A stretch of DNA of 40,260 bases, from the NCBI GenBank assembly GCA_020848435.1, contig JADLAC010000056.1, positions 1-40,260 on the forward strand. Direction: 5' to 3'. Shown piece by piece: positions 25,858 through 32,644 of this stretch. Each line of letters begins with the position of its first letter. Position 1 is the stretch's first letter. The translations under genes and the position numbers were made by a program. The notes below the pieces were generated by a model. The model saw only the letters and a program-made list of their open reading frames with translations, made no database searches and was not told where the DNA came from. This DNA comes from Burkholderiales bacterium. Its GTDB lineage: Bacteria; Pseudomonadota; Gammaproteobacteria; Burkholderiales; WYBJ01.

Positions 25858-27222
25858 CTAATCCGGTTCCCGCGCCGCCCGGTTGATCGAGATCATGGCC
25901 GCGGCGGCCGGCAGCGGCAGGCTCAGGCGGGCTTCGAGACCACCGCCCGAGCGGGACAGCAGCTCGACGCGCCCGCCGTGCATCGCGGCGATGCGCTGAA
26001 CGATGGCGAGCCCAAGACCCGATCCACCGGCGCCGCTGCGCGAGGGATCCAAACGCGTGAATGGCTGTAGCATGCGCTGGCTTTCCGCCGGCGGAATACC
26101 GGGACCACGATCCAGCACCGAGACGATGACGCAGCGCTGCGCCACGCGCGTCACGATTTCGACCGCCGTCGCGGCATGACGCAGAGCGTTGTCCACGAGA
26201 TTGACCAGCAAGCGCTGCATTGCGAGCGGACGCAGCGGCAAGGCGGGCAGCGTCCCGGTACGCGCGGCTACCGGTTTGTTGCGGCGCAGGTAGCGCCCTA
26301 CCACGGCGTGCACGATCGCGTTCAAATCCCCGGCGCTTTCGACGCTTTCGCCCGCTTCATCGCGCGCGAAGTCCAGAAACTGCTCGATGATGGCGTCGAT
26401 GTCGTCGATGTCCTGGACCATGCCTTCGGTCATCGTACGCTCGGCGGCGGGCAGCATTTCGATCGCGAGCCGCAGGCGCGACAGCGGCGTGCGCAAGTCG
26501 TGCGAGACGCCCGCGAGCAGCAGCGCCCGCTCAGATTCAGCGCGTTGCAGTGCCGCCGTCATGCGATTGAAGGCATGGGCGAGGGTATGCAACTCGGTCG
26601 CGCCTGCCTCGTCGAGCGGCTGCGGACGCCGGCCTTCGGTGACCTGCGCGGCGGCACGGGTCAGCGCGCGCAGCGGATCGTTGATGCGAGAGACGATGAA
26701 CCAGGCGCCGATCAAGGCGAGCGCCGCGGCGAGCGCGCTCCAACCGATCCATTCCCAGGGAAGCTGGCGCTCGATGCGCTCGCGCGGCAGGGCGATCCAG
26801 TACTGCTCGCCGTCGATGCGAAAGCTGACCAGCAATCCCGACAGCCCTTCCTGCTCGAGCTTGAGCTGGGTGTAGTCGCCGAGGTCGTTGCGCACCTCGC
26901 GCGTCAGGATGCGCACGAACTCCGAGTCCGGCAAATCGACGACCGCTTCTTCCTCGCCGGCGGCATAGACCCGAATGCCCTCGCGCTGGGACAAGTAGCG
27001 CAGCAGCTCGATCCGCTTCTCCGGCGCCGCGGTGATGAGCGCGGCCCGCGTGAGGTTGACGATGCTGGATACCTGCTGGGCGATGGCGCGCGCTCGCGGC
27101 TCGCGCTCGGAGGCATCTAGGATCGATATCCAGGCGACCAGGCTGGCAGCCAGCAACAGCGTGATTAGCAGAAAGGTGCGCCACAGCAGAGATCTCGGCA
27201 GCATGGCGCGCAATGCTCTCAT
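25858..27222 (-). CDS. EnvZ/RisS-like membrane sensor histidine kinase
   Basis: A 454-residue kinase. One transmembrane helix is near residues 14-34 (LLWRTFLLITLLLAASLVAW) and a second near 155-175 (IGWSALAAALALIGAWFIV), enclosing a 120-residue periplasmic sensor. It is followed by HAMP (VSRINDPLRALT), the HisKA H-box GVSHDLRTPLSRLR, N-box VNLVDNALRHA and GSGLGLAIVQRI. This is the EnvZ-type architecture. Starts at 27222 or 27204 (MLPRSLLW) are both possible; 27222 lies directly behind a GC-rich tandem repeat with no ribosome binding site, so 27204 may be the real one. Pairs with the OmpR-type gene upstream. Confidence 0.92.
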   Translation of the reverse strand: MRALRAMLPRSLLWRTFLLITLLLAASLVAWISILDASEREPRARAIAQQVSSIVNLTRAALITAAPEKRIELLRYLSQREGIRVYAAGEEEAVVDLPDSEFVRILTREVRNDLGDYTQLKLEQEGLSGLLVSFRIDGEQYWIALPRERIERQLPWEWIGWSALAAALALIGAWFIVSRINDPLRALTRAAAQVTEGRRPQPLDEAGATELHTLAHAFNRMTAALQRAESERALLLAGVSHDLRTPLSRLRLAIEMLPAAERTMTEGMVQDIDDIDAIIEQFLDFARDEAGESVESAGDLNAIVHAVVGRYLRRNKPVAARTGTLPALPLRPLAMQRLLVNLVDNALRHAATAVEIVTRVAQRCVIVSVLDRGPGIPPAESQRMLQPFTRLDPSRSGAGGSGLGLAIVQRIAAMHGGRVELLSRSGGGLEARLSLPLPAAAAMISINRAAREPD

Positions 27223-27223
27223 C

Positions 27224-27278
27224 GGTCGGGGCGCGGCGGGGAAGGTCGGGGCGCGGCGGGAAGGTCGAAGTTCGGCGG
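27224..27278. repeat. Three tandem 16-20 base GC repeats before the sensor kinase
   Basis: GGTCGGGGCGCGGCGGGGAA (27224-27243), the same less one G (27244-27262) and a degenerate third unit (27263-27278) occupy most of the 84-base gap between the regulator stop and the sensor kinase start. They replace any normal ribosome binding site. Confidence 0.75.
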
Positions 27279-27306
27279 CTGGTCGGGGTGCGTGCCGCCG
27301 CGGCGA

Positions 27307-28056
27307 TTATTGCGCTTTGGCGGTCTTGTCGTCGCGTTTCTTGCCGTCCGGCACGAACACGTAGCCGAATCCCCAAACGGTCTGGATGAAAGCCGGACGC
27401 GACGGATCGGGCTCGATCAACCGGCGCAGGCGCGATATCTGCACGTCGATCGAGCGGTCGAATGCCTCGAGCTCGCGCCCGCGGGCGAGCTCCATGAGCT
27501 TGTCGCGCGACAGCGGCGTGCGCGGGTGCGTCGCGAGCACCTTGAGGAGCGCGAATTCGCCGGTCGTGAGCGGCACCTCGTCGGGCCCTTGCCTCAAAGT
27601 GCGCGTGCCGAGGTCCAAGCTGAAAGCGCCGAACGTCACCACCTCGTCCTGTTGAGTGGGCGCGCCCGGTGGCGGGGGCGGCTGGCGGCGGCGCAACACG
27701 GCGTGAATGCGGGCGACCAACTCGCGCGGATTGAAGGGTTTCGGCAAGTAGTCGTCCGCGCCCATTTCCAAGCCGACGATGCGATCGACCTCGTCCCCCT
27801 TGGCCGTCAGCATGATGATCGGCACCGGATTGGCCGTGGCGCGCAGCCGCCGGCACGCAGCCAAGCCGTCTTCGCCTGGCAGCATGAGGTCCAGCACCAA
27901 CAGATCGAAGATCTCGCGGTTGAGCAGCCGGTCCATGGCGTTGGCATCGGGCGCAGTCTGAACGGCGAAGCCTTGCTCGCCCAGGTATCGATGCAGCAAG
28001 TCGCGCAGCCGCAGGTCATCGTCCACTACCAGGATCTTGGTCCGTTTCTCAGCCAT
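27307..28056 (-). CDS. OmpR/RisA-like response regulator
   Basis: A 249-residue regulator with receiver KILVVDDDLRLRDLL, phospho-Asp in LLVLDLMLPGEDG and Lys in YLPKPFNPREL, then a proline-rich linker (RRRQPPPPPGAP) and an OmpR-type winged helix (FDRSIDVQISRLRRLIEPDP, VWGFGYVF). Together with the EnvZ-like kinase downstream it forms a classic pair; in betaproteobacteria the equivalent genes are called risA/risS or ompR/envZ. No strong ribosome binding site precedes the ATG. It is divergent from an exported small protein gene with 546 bases between them that hold REP-like hairpins and TGTAACA motifs. Confidence 0.93.
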   Translation of the reverse strand: MAEKRTKILVVDDDLRLRDLLHRYLGEQGFAVQTAPDANAMDRLLNREIFDLLVLDLMLPGEDGLAACRRLRATANPVPIIMLTAKGDEVDRIVGLEMGADDYLPKPFNPRELVARIHAVLRRRQPPPPPGAPTQQDEVVTFGAFSLDLGTRTLRQGPDEVPLTTGEFALLKVLATHPRTPLSRDKLMELARGRELEAFDRSIDVQISRLRRLIEPDPSRPAFIQTVWGFGYVFVPDGKKRDDKTAKAQ

Positions 28057-28133
28057 GGTGGTCGATCGCTCGTGTCGTGCCTCGTCCAGTTACCGTCCAG
28101 GCCTCGTGTCATGGGCGGTTGTTGCCGCAGAAC

Positions 28134-28229
28134 AAGTGCTTGCCAAGGTGCGGCAAGCAGACGATCTCGCTCGGTCTCCTGCCCTGCAGGCACTCGCAGG
28201 ATAAGTGCTTGCCAAGGTGCGACAAGCAG
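28134..28229. repeat. REP-like hairpin doublet, 27-base units
   Basis: Two copies of a 27-base unit (28134-28160 and 28203-28229) differ by one base. Each folds as TGCTTGCC...GGCAAGCA with a short loop; the second copy has a G-to-A change in the right arm. The 42-base spacer has its own TCCTGC...GCAGGA dyad. They sit in the 546-base gap 28057-28602, where I see no gene. Dispersed REP/BIME-type elements are the best explanation. Confidence 0.7.
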
Positions 28230-28369
28230 GCCACTGTAACAGTTTATTGCCTGCCTGATCGGGTCGTCGCGCGGCCGTTGCAGCGCCACCGGGTGTGTTC
28301 GATCAACCTTGCAGGGCGGCGCCGGCAGCCCGCGCGGATGCGCCTCGTGGTGCGAGCCGCATTGGCGGG

Positions 28370-28384
28370 GTAACAATCTGTTAC
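28370..28384. promoter_or_regulatory. GTAACA-ATC-TGTTAC dyad
   Basis: A perfect 6-base inverted repeat with 3-base spacer; TGTAACA also occurs at 28235-28241. GTTACA/TGTAACA strings are bound by several OmpR-family regulators (RstA-like). It lies between the OmpR-type gene and the exported small protein gene, so control of either is possible. Inference only. Confidence 0.3.
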
Positions 28385-28602
28385 AGACTTCGGGACGGGC
28401 GACTTGGATGTGCAGTATGCTTTGCGCCGAGGTCGAGAGTGGCGAGGGCGGCGCCGGCATGCAGCTGCGCGATTTCGAGTGTGATGCACGGCGCCTGCGA
28501 CTGGAATAGGCGCGCCCACGAGGGTCCGCGATGTGAATCGCAGGTACCACGAGCGATCCTTTCAAAGGTGCGAGTCGCGCAGCCGATGACGACGAGGGTC
28601 CG

Positions 28603-28896
28603 ATGAAGACGCGTGGAATACTCGGTTGGGTGGTGACGGCAGCGGCGCTGCTGGGCTCGCTCGCCTGCGCTCCGGCAGCGGCTCAGGGCATATTTCAGGA
28701 CGTGGGCCGGCTCTACCTCCAGCAGGGTACCGGTCAACGTGGTGAGGCCGGCGACGCGAATCGCCGCCGCGAGCACGCCGAGCGGCGCCAGGCCGAGCGA
28801 AGGAATACGCTCACTCCGGACGAGCGCCGCGAGCTCAACCGCGATCTGCAGCGCGCGAACCGCGAGATCTACCGCAAGGGCCGGGACAACCGCTAA
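28603..28896 (+). CDS. Small exported basic protein
   Basis: A 97-residue protein with a signal peptide (basic start MKTRG, hydrophobic core WVVTAAALLGSLACA, likely cut at AAAQG). The mature part is very charged and rich in Arg, Glu and Asn with helix-forming repeats (RREHAERRQAERR, ELNRDLQRANREIYRKGR). No enzyme motif. An in-frame Cys inside the hydrophobic region does not form a clear lipobox. It is followed 51 bases later by the DUF1800 gene on the same strand and may be co-transcribed. Confidence 0.72.
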   Translation: MKTRGILGWVVTAAALLGSLACAPAAAQGIFQDVGRLYLQQGTGQRGEAGDANRRREHAERRQAERRNTLTPDERRELNRDLQRANREIYRKGRDNR

Positions 28897-28947
28897 CGCC
28901 CCGGCGGAAACGCCCCCGTACCCTTCTTTCGTCCGGAGCTTGCCGAC

Positions 28948-30411
28948 ATGCGCGCACGCCTGGTCATCTGGTTCTGGTTGGCGGGCAGCTTCATCTGCGC
29001 GCAGGCCGCTCCCATGGGCGCCGAGGAGGCTCGTCACCTGCTGCTGCGCACGAGCTTCGCGGCGCCGCCCGCCGAAATCGACGCTTACGCTCGGCTCAGC
29101 CGCGCCGAGGCAGTCGAGCGCTTGCTGGCCGGCGTGCGCATCGACCCGGTCACGCCTTTGCCGCGTGAGCTGGACCGCTGGACCCCGCGCTCGTACCTTC
29201 GCAGCTTGTCCGAACAAGAACGGCGCGAGTGGCTGCGCCAGACGATTCAACGAGGTGAGGACCTGCGCGGCTGGTGGTTCGGCGAAATGCTGGTCACGCC
29301 CTCGGCGTTCAGCGAGCGCATGACGCTGGTTTGGCACAATCACTTCGTTTCGAGCCTGCGCAAGGTTCGGCCCACGCGCCTGATGTATCGCCAGAACCTG
29401 TTGCTGCGCCAGCACGCGCTCGGCAATTTCGGCGCGATGCTGCACGCGGTCGCGCGCGATCCGGCGATGATCGTCTACCTGGACAACGCCTCCAATCGCA
29501 AGGGGCAGCCCAACGAGAATTTTGCGCGTGAGGTGATGGAGCTGTTTACGCTGGGGGAGGGCCACTACAGCGAGCAGGACGTGAAAGAGGCGGCGCGCGC
29601 CTTCACCGGCTGGGGCATCGACGGCGAGAGTGGCGCTTTCCTGTTTCGCCCGGCCCTGCATGACGACGGGGTGAAGACGGTGCTCGGCCGCAGCGGCAAC
29701 TTCGACGGCGCCGAGGTGCTCGATATCCTGCTCGCTCAGCCGCGCACCGCCGAGCACATCGTGCGTAAGCTCTGGCGCGAATTCGTCTCTTCCGTGCCCG
29801 ACGCGCGCGAGGTCGATCGCATCGCGGTGGCCTTTCGTGACAGCAACTACGATATCCGGGTCGCGATGCGTGCGCTGCTGACATCGAACGCCTTCTTCGC
29901 CGAGGACAACCGTGCCAGCCTGGTGAAGTCGCCCGTGGAACTGCTGGTCGGGACACTGCGCCAGTTCGGCTTCCACGTGGGCGATCCTTTTCCGTTCGTA
30001 GTGATGTCCAGGCAGCTCGGCCAAGACCTGATGGCGCCACCGAACGTGAAGGGCTGGCCGGGCGGCGAAAACTGGATCAATGCCGGCACCTTGCTTGCAC
30101 GCAAGCAGATGATGGAGCGACTGTTCCGAATCGCCGAAGGTCGCAGTGAGGCTATGGCGACCGGCGCGATGCAGGCTCGGGTCGCGCAGCCACCGCCCGC
30201 GGCTTCGGCTGCGCGCGGCCGATTCCAGCTTGCCATGCAGCAGGTCGGCCTCGACCCGGCGATCTGGCCACGGCAATACGCGGCGCTCGACGCCGAACGC
30301 CTCGTGCGAGTGGTGCTGCCGGCCACGCCCGCACACAGCACCGCGATGGAAGCCGACCCGCTGGCGCGGGTTCGCCAGCTCGCGCTCGACCCGGTATACC
30401 AGTTGAAGTGA
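28948..30411 (+). CDS. DUF1800 domain exported protein
   Basis: A 487-residue protein with a short N-terminal signal (RLVIWFWLAGSFICAQA). DUF1800 signatures are visible: EARHLLLRTSFAAPPAEID, the HNHFVSS segment, NENFAREVMELFTLGEGHYSEQDVKEAARAFTGW (shown here in part: NENFAREVMELFTLG), and LGQDLMAPPNVKGWPGG near the C-terminus. The family is of unknown function and is very often followed by a DUF1501 gene, as here. Exported, probably periplasmic. Confidence 0.92.
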   Translation: MRARLVIWFWLAGSFICAQAAPMGAEEARHLLLRTSFAAPPAEIDAYARLSRAEAVERLLAGVRIDPVTPLPRELDRWTPRSYLRSLSEQERREWLRQTIQRGEDLRGWWFGEMLVTPSAFSERMTLVWHNHFVSSLRKVRPTRLMYRQNLLLRQHALGNFGAMLHAVARDPAMIVYLDNASNRKGQPNENFAREVMELFTLGEGHYSEQDVKEAARAFTGWGIDGESGAFLFRPALHDDGVKTVLGRSGNFDGAEVLDILLAQPRTAEHIVRKLWREFVSSVPDAREVDRIAVAFRDSNYDIRVAMRALLTSNAFFAEDNRASLVKSPVELLVGTLRQFGFHVGDPFPFVVMSRQLGQDLMAPPNVKGWPGGENWINAGTLLARKQMMERLFRIAEGRSEAMATGAMQARVAQPPPAASAARGRFQLAMQQVGLDPAIWPRQYAALDAERLVRVVLPATPAHSTAMEADPLARVRQLALDPVYQLK

Positions 30412-30452
30412 TCGGCGCGATAGCGCGCTTATCCGAGGCAAGCGAGGCCAGC

Positions 30453-31607
30453 ATGAACCGACGCGAATTCATTCGAATGCTCGCCGCGACGGCGGCCTTC
30501 GCCTCGCCGGCCGCGCGTGCGGCACAGCGGCGGCCGGCCGATTACGGCAAGCTGCTCGTCCTGATCGAGCTCAAGGGCGGAAACGACGGCTTGAATACCG
30601 TCGTCCCCTATGCGGACGAGACCTACTACAGGCTGCGTCCGCGCTTGGCCATAGCGCGCGACCAGGTCATCCAGCTCGATGAGCGTAGCGGGTTGCATCC
30701 GTCGCTCAAAGCGCTGCTGCCCCTGTGGCAGGGTCGGGAGCTCGCGATCGTCCAGGGCATCGGCTACCCCGCGCCGAACCTGTCCCATTTCCGCTCCATC
30801 GAGATTTGGGATACCGCGTCGAAGTCCGAGGAGTATCTCGATGACGGCTGGTTGACGCGGGTGTTTTCGCACGCTCCGGTACCACGCAGTTTCGCCGCCG
30901 ACGCGGTCGTGGTGGGCGGCCACGACCTCGGGCCGTTCGCGGGTGCGGGCACGCGCGTCATCGCACTGGCCGATGCCGAACGCTTCCTGCAGCAAGCGCA
31001 TCTCGCCGTACCGGCCGAGCACACGGGCAGCGCGGCACTACGCCACATCCTGCGGGTCGAGCGCGACATCATCCAGGCTGCCGCCAGCTTAGATACGAAG
31101 CGCGCGTTGCGCACCGAGTTTCCGCGCACGGTGTTCGGCAACGCGGTGCGCACTGCAAGCCAGGTGATCGCATCTCCCGCCGGCGTCGCGGTGGTGCGCT
31201 TGTCGTTGAACGGCTTCGACACCCACAGCAATCAGGCCGGCACGCATGCGCGCTTGTTACAGACGCTTGCCGAGGGGTTGAGCGCGCTGCGGCAGGCGCT
31301 GGTCGAGCTGGAACGCTGGGACTCCACGCTCGTCATGACCTACGCCGAGTTCGGCCGCCGGCCGCGGCAGAATTTGAGCGGCGGCACAGATCACGGCACC
31401 GCCAATGTGCAGTTCCTCGCCGGCGGTCGCATCAAAGGTGGGCTATACGGCGCCGCGCCCGCGCTGGAGCGGCTCGATGGCGGCAATCTGCCGTTCGGCG
31501 TCGACTTTCGCGACCTCTATGCCACCGTGCTGGAGCGCTGGTGGGGCATCGACTCGCATGGACCGCTCAAGGGCCGATTTCGGCCGCTGGAGGTATTGCG
31601 GGCATAG
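30453..31607 (+). CDS. DUF1501 protein with Tat-like signal
   Basis: A 384-residue protein starting MNRREFIRMLAATAAF, a twin-arginine (RREFI) signal. The DUF1501 core is seen in LLVLIELKGGNDGLNTVVPY, GYPAPNLSHFRSIEIWDTA, the metal-ligand-like GFDTHSNQ and TYAEFGRRPRQN then GGTDHGTANVQF; these match the alkaline phosphatase-like fold to which DUF1501 is related. The ATG 30453 start is preferred over the frame start at 30408 because it gives the Tat signal. Forms the usual pair with DUF1800, 41 bases downstream. Substrate unknown. Confidence 0.92.
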   Translation: MNRREFIRMLAATAAFASPAARAAQRRPADYGKLLVLIELKGGNDGLNTVVPYADETYYRLRPRLAIARDQVIQLDERSGLHPSLKALLPLWQGRELAIVQGIGYPAPNLSHFRSIEIWDTASKSEEYLDDGWLTRVFSHAPVPRSFAADAVVVGGHDLGPFAGAGTRVIALADAERFLQQAHLAVPAEHTGSAALRHILRVERDIIQAAASLDTKRALRTEFPRTVFGNAVRTASQVIASPAGVAVVRLSLNGFDTHSNQAGTHARLLQTLAEGLSALRQALVELERWDSTLVMTYAEFGRRPRQNLSGGTDHGTANVQFLAGGRIKGGLYGAAPALERLDGGNLPFGVDFRDLYATVLERWWGIDSHGPLKGRFRPLEVLRA

Positions 31608-31808
31608 CGTTCTTTCGGCGTGCCGCCGCTGCCGGGGGAACGCCGAAGGGCGCCGGTACTCGGCGTAGACGTGCTGCGATCCCCAACACCCGAGCGCAGC
31701 GCGCGGATCGCATCATAAGGCGGTCGATGCGTTCGGGCTCAGCGCGTGGGTCGCTGCCGGCCCGCGGTCTTGCGTCGCTCGCTCGCTTTCTCCCCGTAGC
31801 GCTTGATC

Positions 31809-32031
31809 TCACTTGGCGAGCTTGCGCAACAACGCTCGGCGCCGGCGCATCACTCGCTCCGCAACCTCCATCTGCTCGACCAGCGTCGGATCGAACGGGC
31901 TCAGCTTGATGCCGTCGGCCAGCTCGGTCGCGTACAGCGCGTCGCCCTTCCCGACACGCAGCCTGGCGAGCAGCTCCTTCGGCCAGGATGATGCCGGCGG
32001 AATTGCCCACAGTAGTGATCTTGATTTTCAT
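31809..32031 (-). pseudogene. Frameshifted AbrB/MazE-type antitoxin
   Basis: The minus strand begins MKIKITTVGNSAGIIL, the swapped-hairpin AbrB/MazE DNA-binding start, after a good AGAGGTG ribosome site. The frame then breaks: CTGGCCGAAGGAG has one base more than the expected CTG-CCG-AAG-GAG. In the shifted frame the family tail follows (LLARLRVGKGDALYATELAD, then GIKLSPFDPTLVEQME, and RRRRALLRKLAK before TGA at 31809). The locus length (223 bases) equals 73 codons, a stop and one extra base. Only 201 bases lie between its stop and the DUF1501 gene, with no toxin gene seen. A decayed antitoxin, or a sequencing error at 31983-31984. Confidence 0.78.
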
Positions 32032-32053
32032 CGTTGCACCTCTGTGCGCGACC

Positions 32054-32067
32054 ATAACGGCTGTTAT
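32054..32067. promoter_or_regulatory. Antitoxin operator dyad over its -10
   Basis: ATAAC-GGCT-GTTAT is a perfect inverted repeat about 25 bases upstream of the antitoxin start. It overlaps a minus-strand -10 TATAAC (32063-32068), as expected for an autorepressed toxin-antitoxin promoter. Confidence 0.5.
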
Positions 32068-32433
32068 AGTCGGCGCGGTCGGCATCCATCGCCGCCGACG
32101 AGTCGGACAGTTCGACATGCGCCCGGGGTCAGGCTCTGGACAAGGTGGGTCTGACGTCACCCCCCAAGCGTGGCCGCCGATTGCCACCAGCACCCGCAGG
32201 TCATCCGACGTAGCCAAGCGTCGATCTGACGTGCGCAGGCTCACCTGGTGAGCCTCGCCCGGCGCAAGCTCGCAAGGGATGACTCGCGCATAACAACGGT
32301 CTACACTTTGCAGCAGGGAGGAGGTATGCAAGATCCTTCAACTGGACGCGTCTTGGGCGAGCCTGCACGTCTCGGCCGCAAAGCGCGTCAGGTTCTCATG
32401 GCGCGTCGGTTCGTGTCATCGGGACTGCCTGCG
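32068..32433. other. Gene-poor spacer before cas promoter
   Basis: I see no convincing gene. An open frame starts at ATG 32326 behind an excellent GGAGGAGGT site, but its translation (Arg/Ala/Ser rich) resembles no family and it runs under the cas promoter. The segment also holds CAGGCTCACCTGG-type short dyads near 32227-32240. It may be scarring from the acquisition of the cas operon. Confidence 0.4.
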
Positions 32434-32462
32434 TTGACACTACCGCGAGCGCGACCTATCAG
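32434..32462 (+). promoter_or_regulatory. Sigma70 promoter for the cas operon
   Basis: TTGACA (32434-32439), a perfect -35, is followed by a 17-base spacer and TATCAG (32457-32462), four of six matches to the -10. Transcription would begin near 32469 and give a leader of about 175 bases before cas3. It is the only good promoter in the 613-base gap upstream of cas3. Confidence 0.5.
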
Positions 32463-32644
32463 GGTGCCGTCCCTGAAACATGGGTTTTCGCCGATCAGAC
32501 GAATCCGCGCAGTCTCGTCGACTGCGCTTGCGGCGATATCACGAGTCAGCTCAAGGGGAGAGGGGCGTGCAACGGTGATCCGCGAGCTTTTCTATCTACC
32601 CAATCACCCTTCGTAGGGCTTCTTGGCCCGGAGTTCGAAGAGCA

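Noticed and set aside
28134..28229. Possible two-repeat CRISPR array
   Set aside because: Only two units, a palindrome through the whole repeat and a spacer with its own dyad; REP-like elements explain it better, so it is reported as a repeat.
28381..30441. 686-codon minus-strand open frame opposite DUF1800
   Set aside because: Shadow of the DUF1800 coding strand; no ribosome site and no family resemblance.
32326..32616. Small gene behind GGAGGAGGT upstream of cas3
   Set aside because: Excellent ribosome site but the translation has no protein-like pattern and overlaps the cas promoter; too weak to call.
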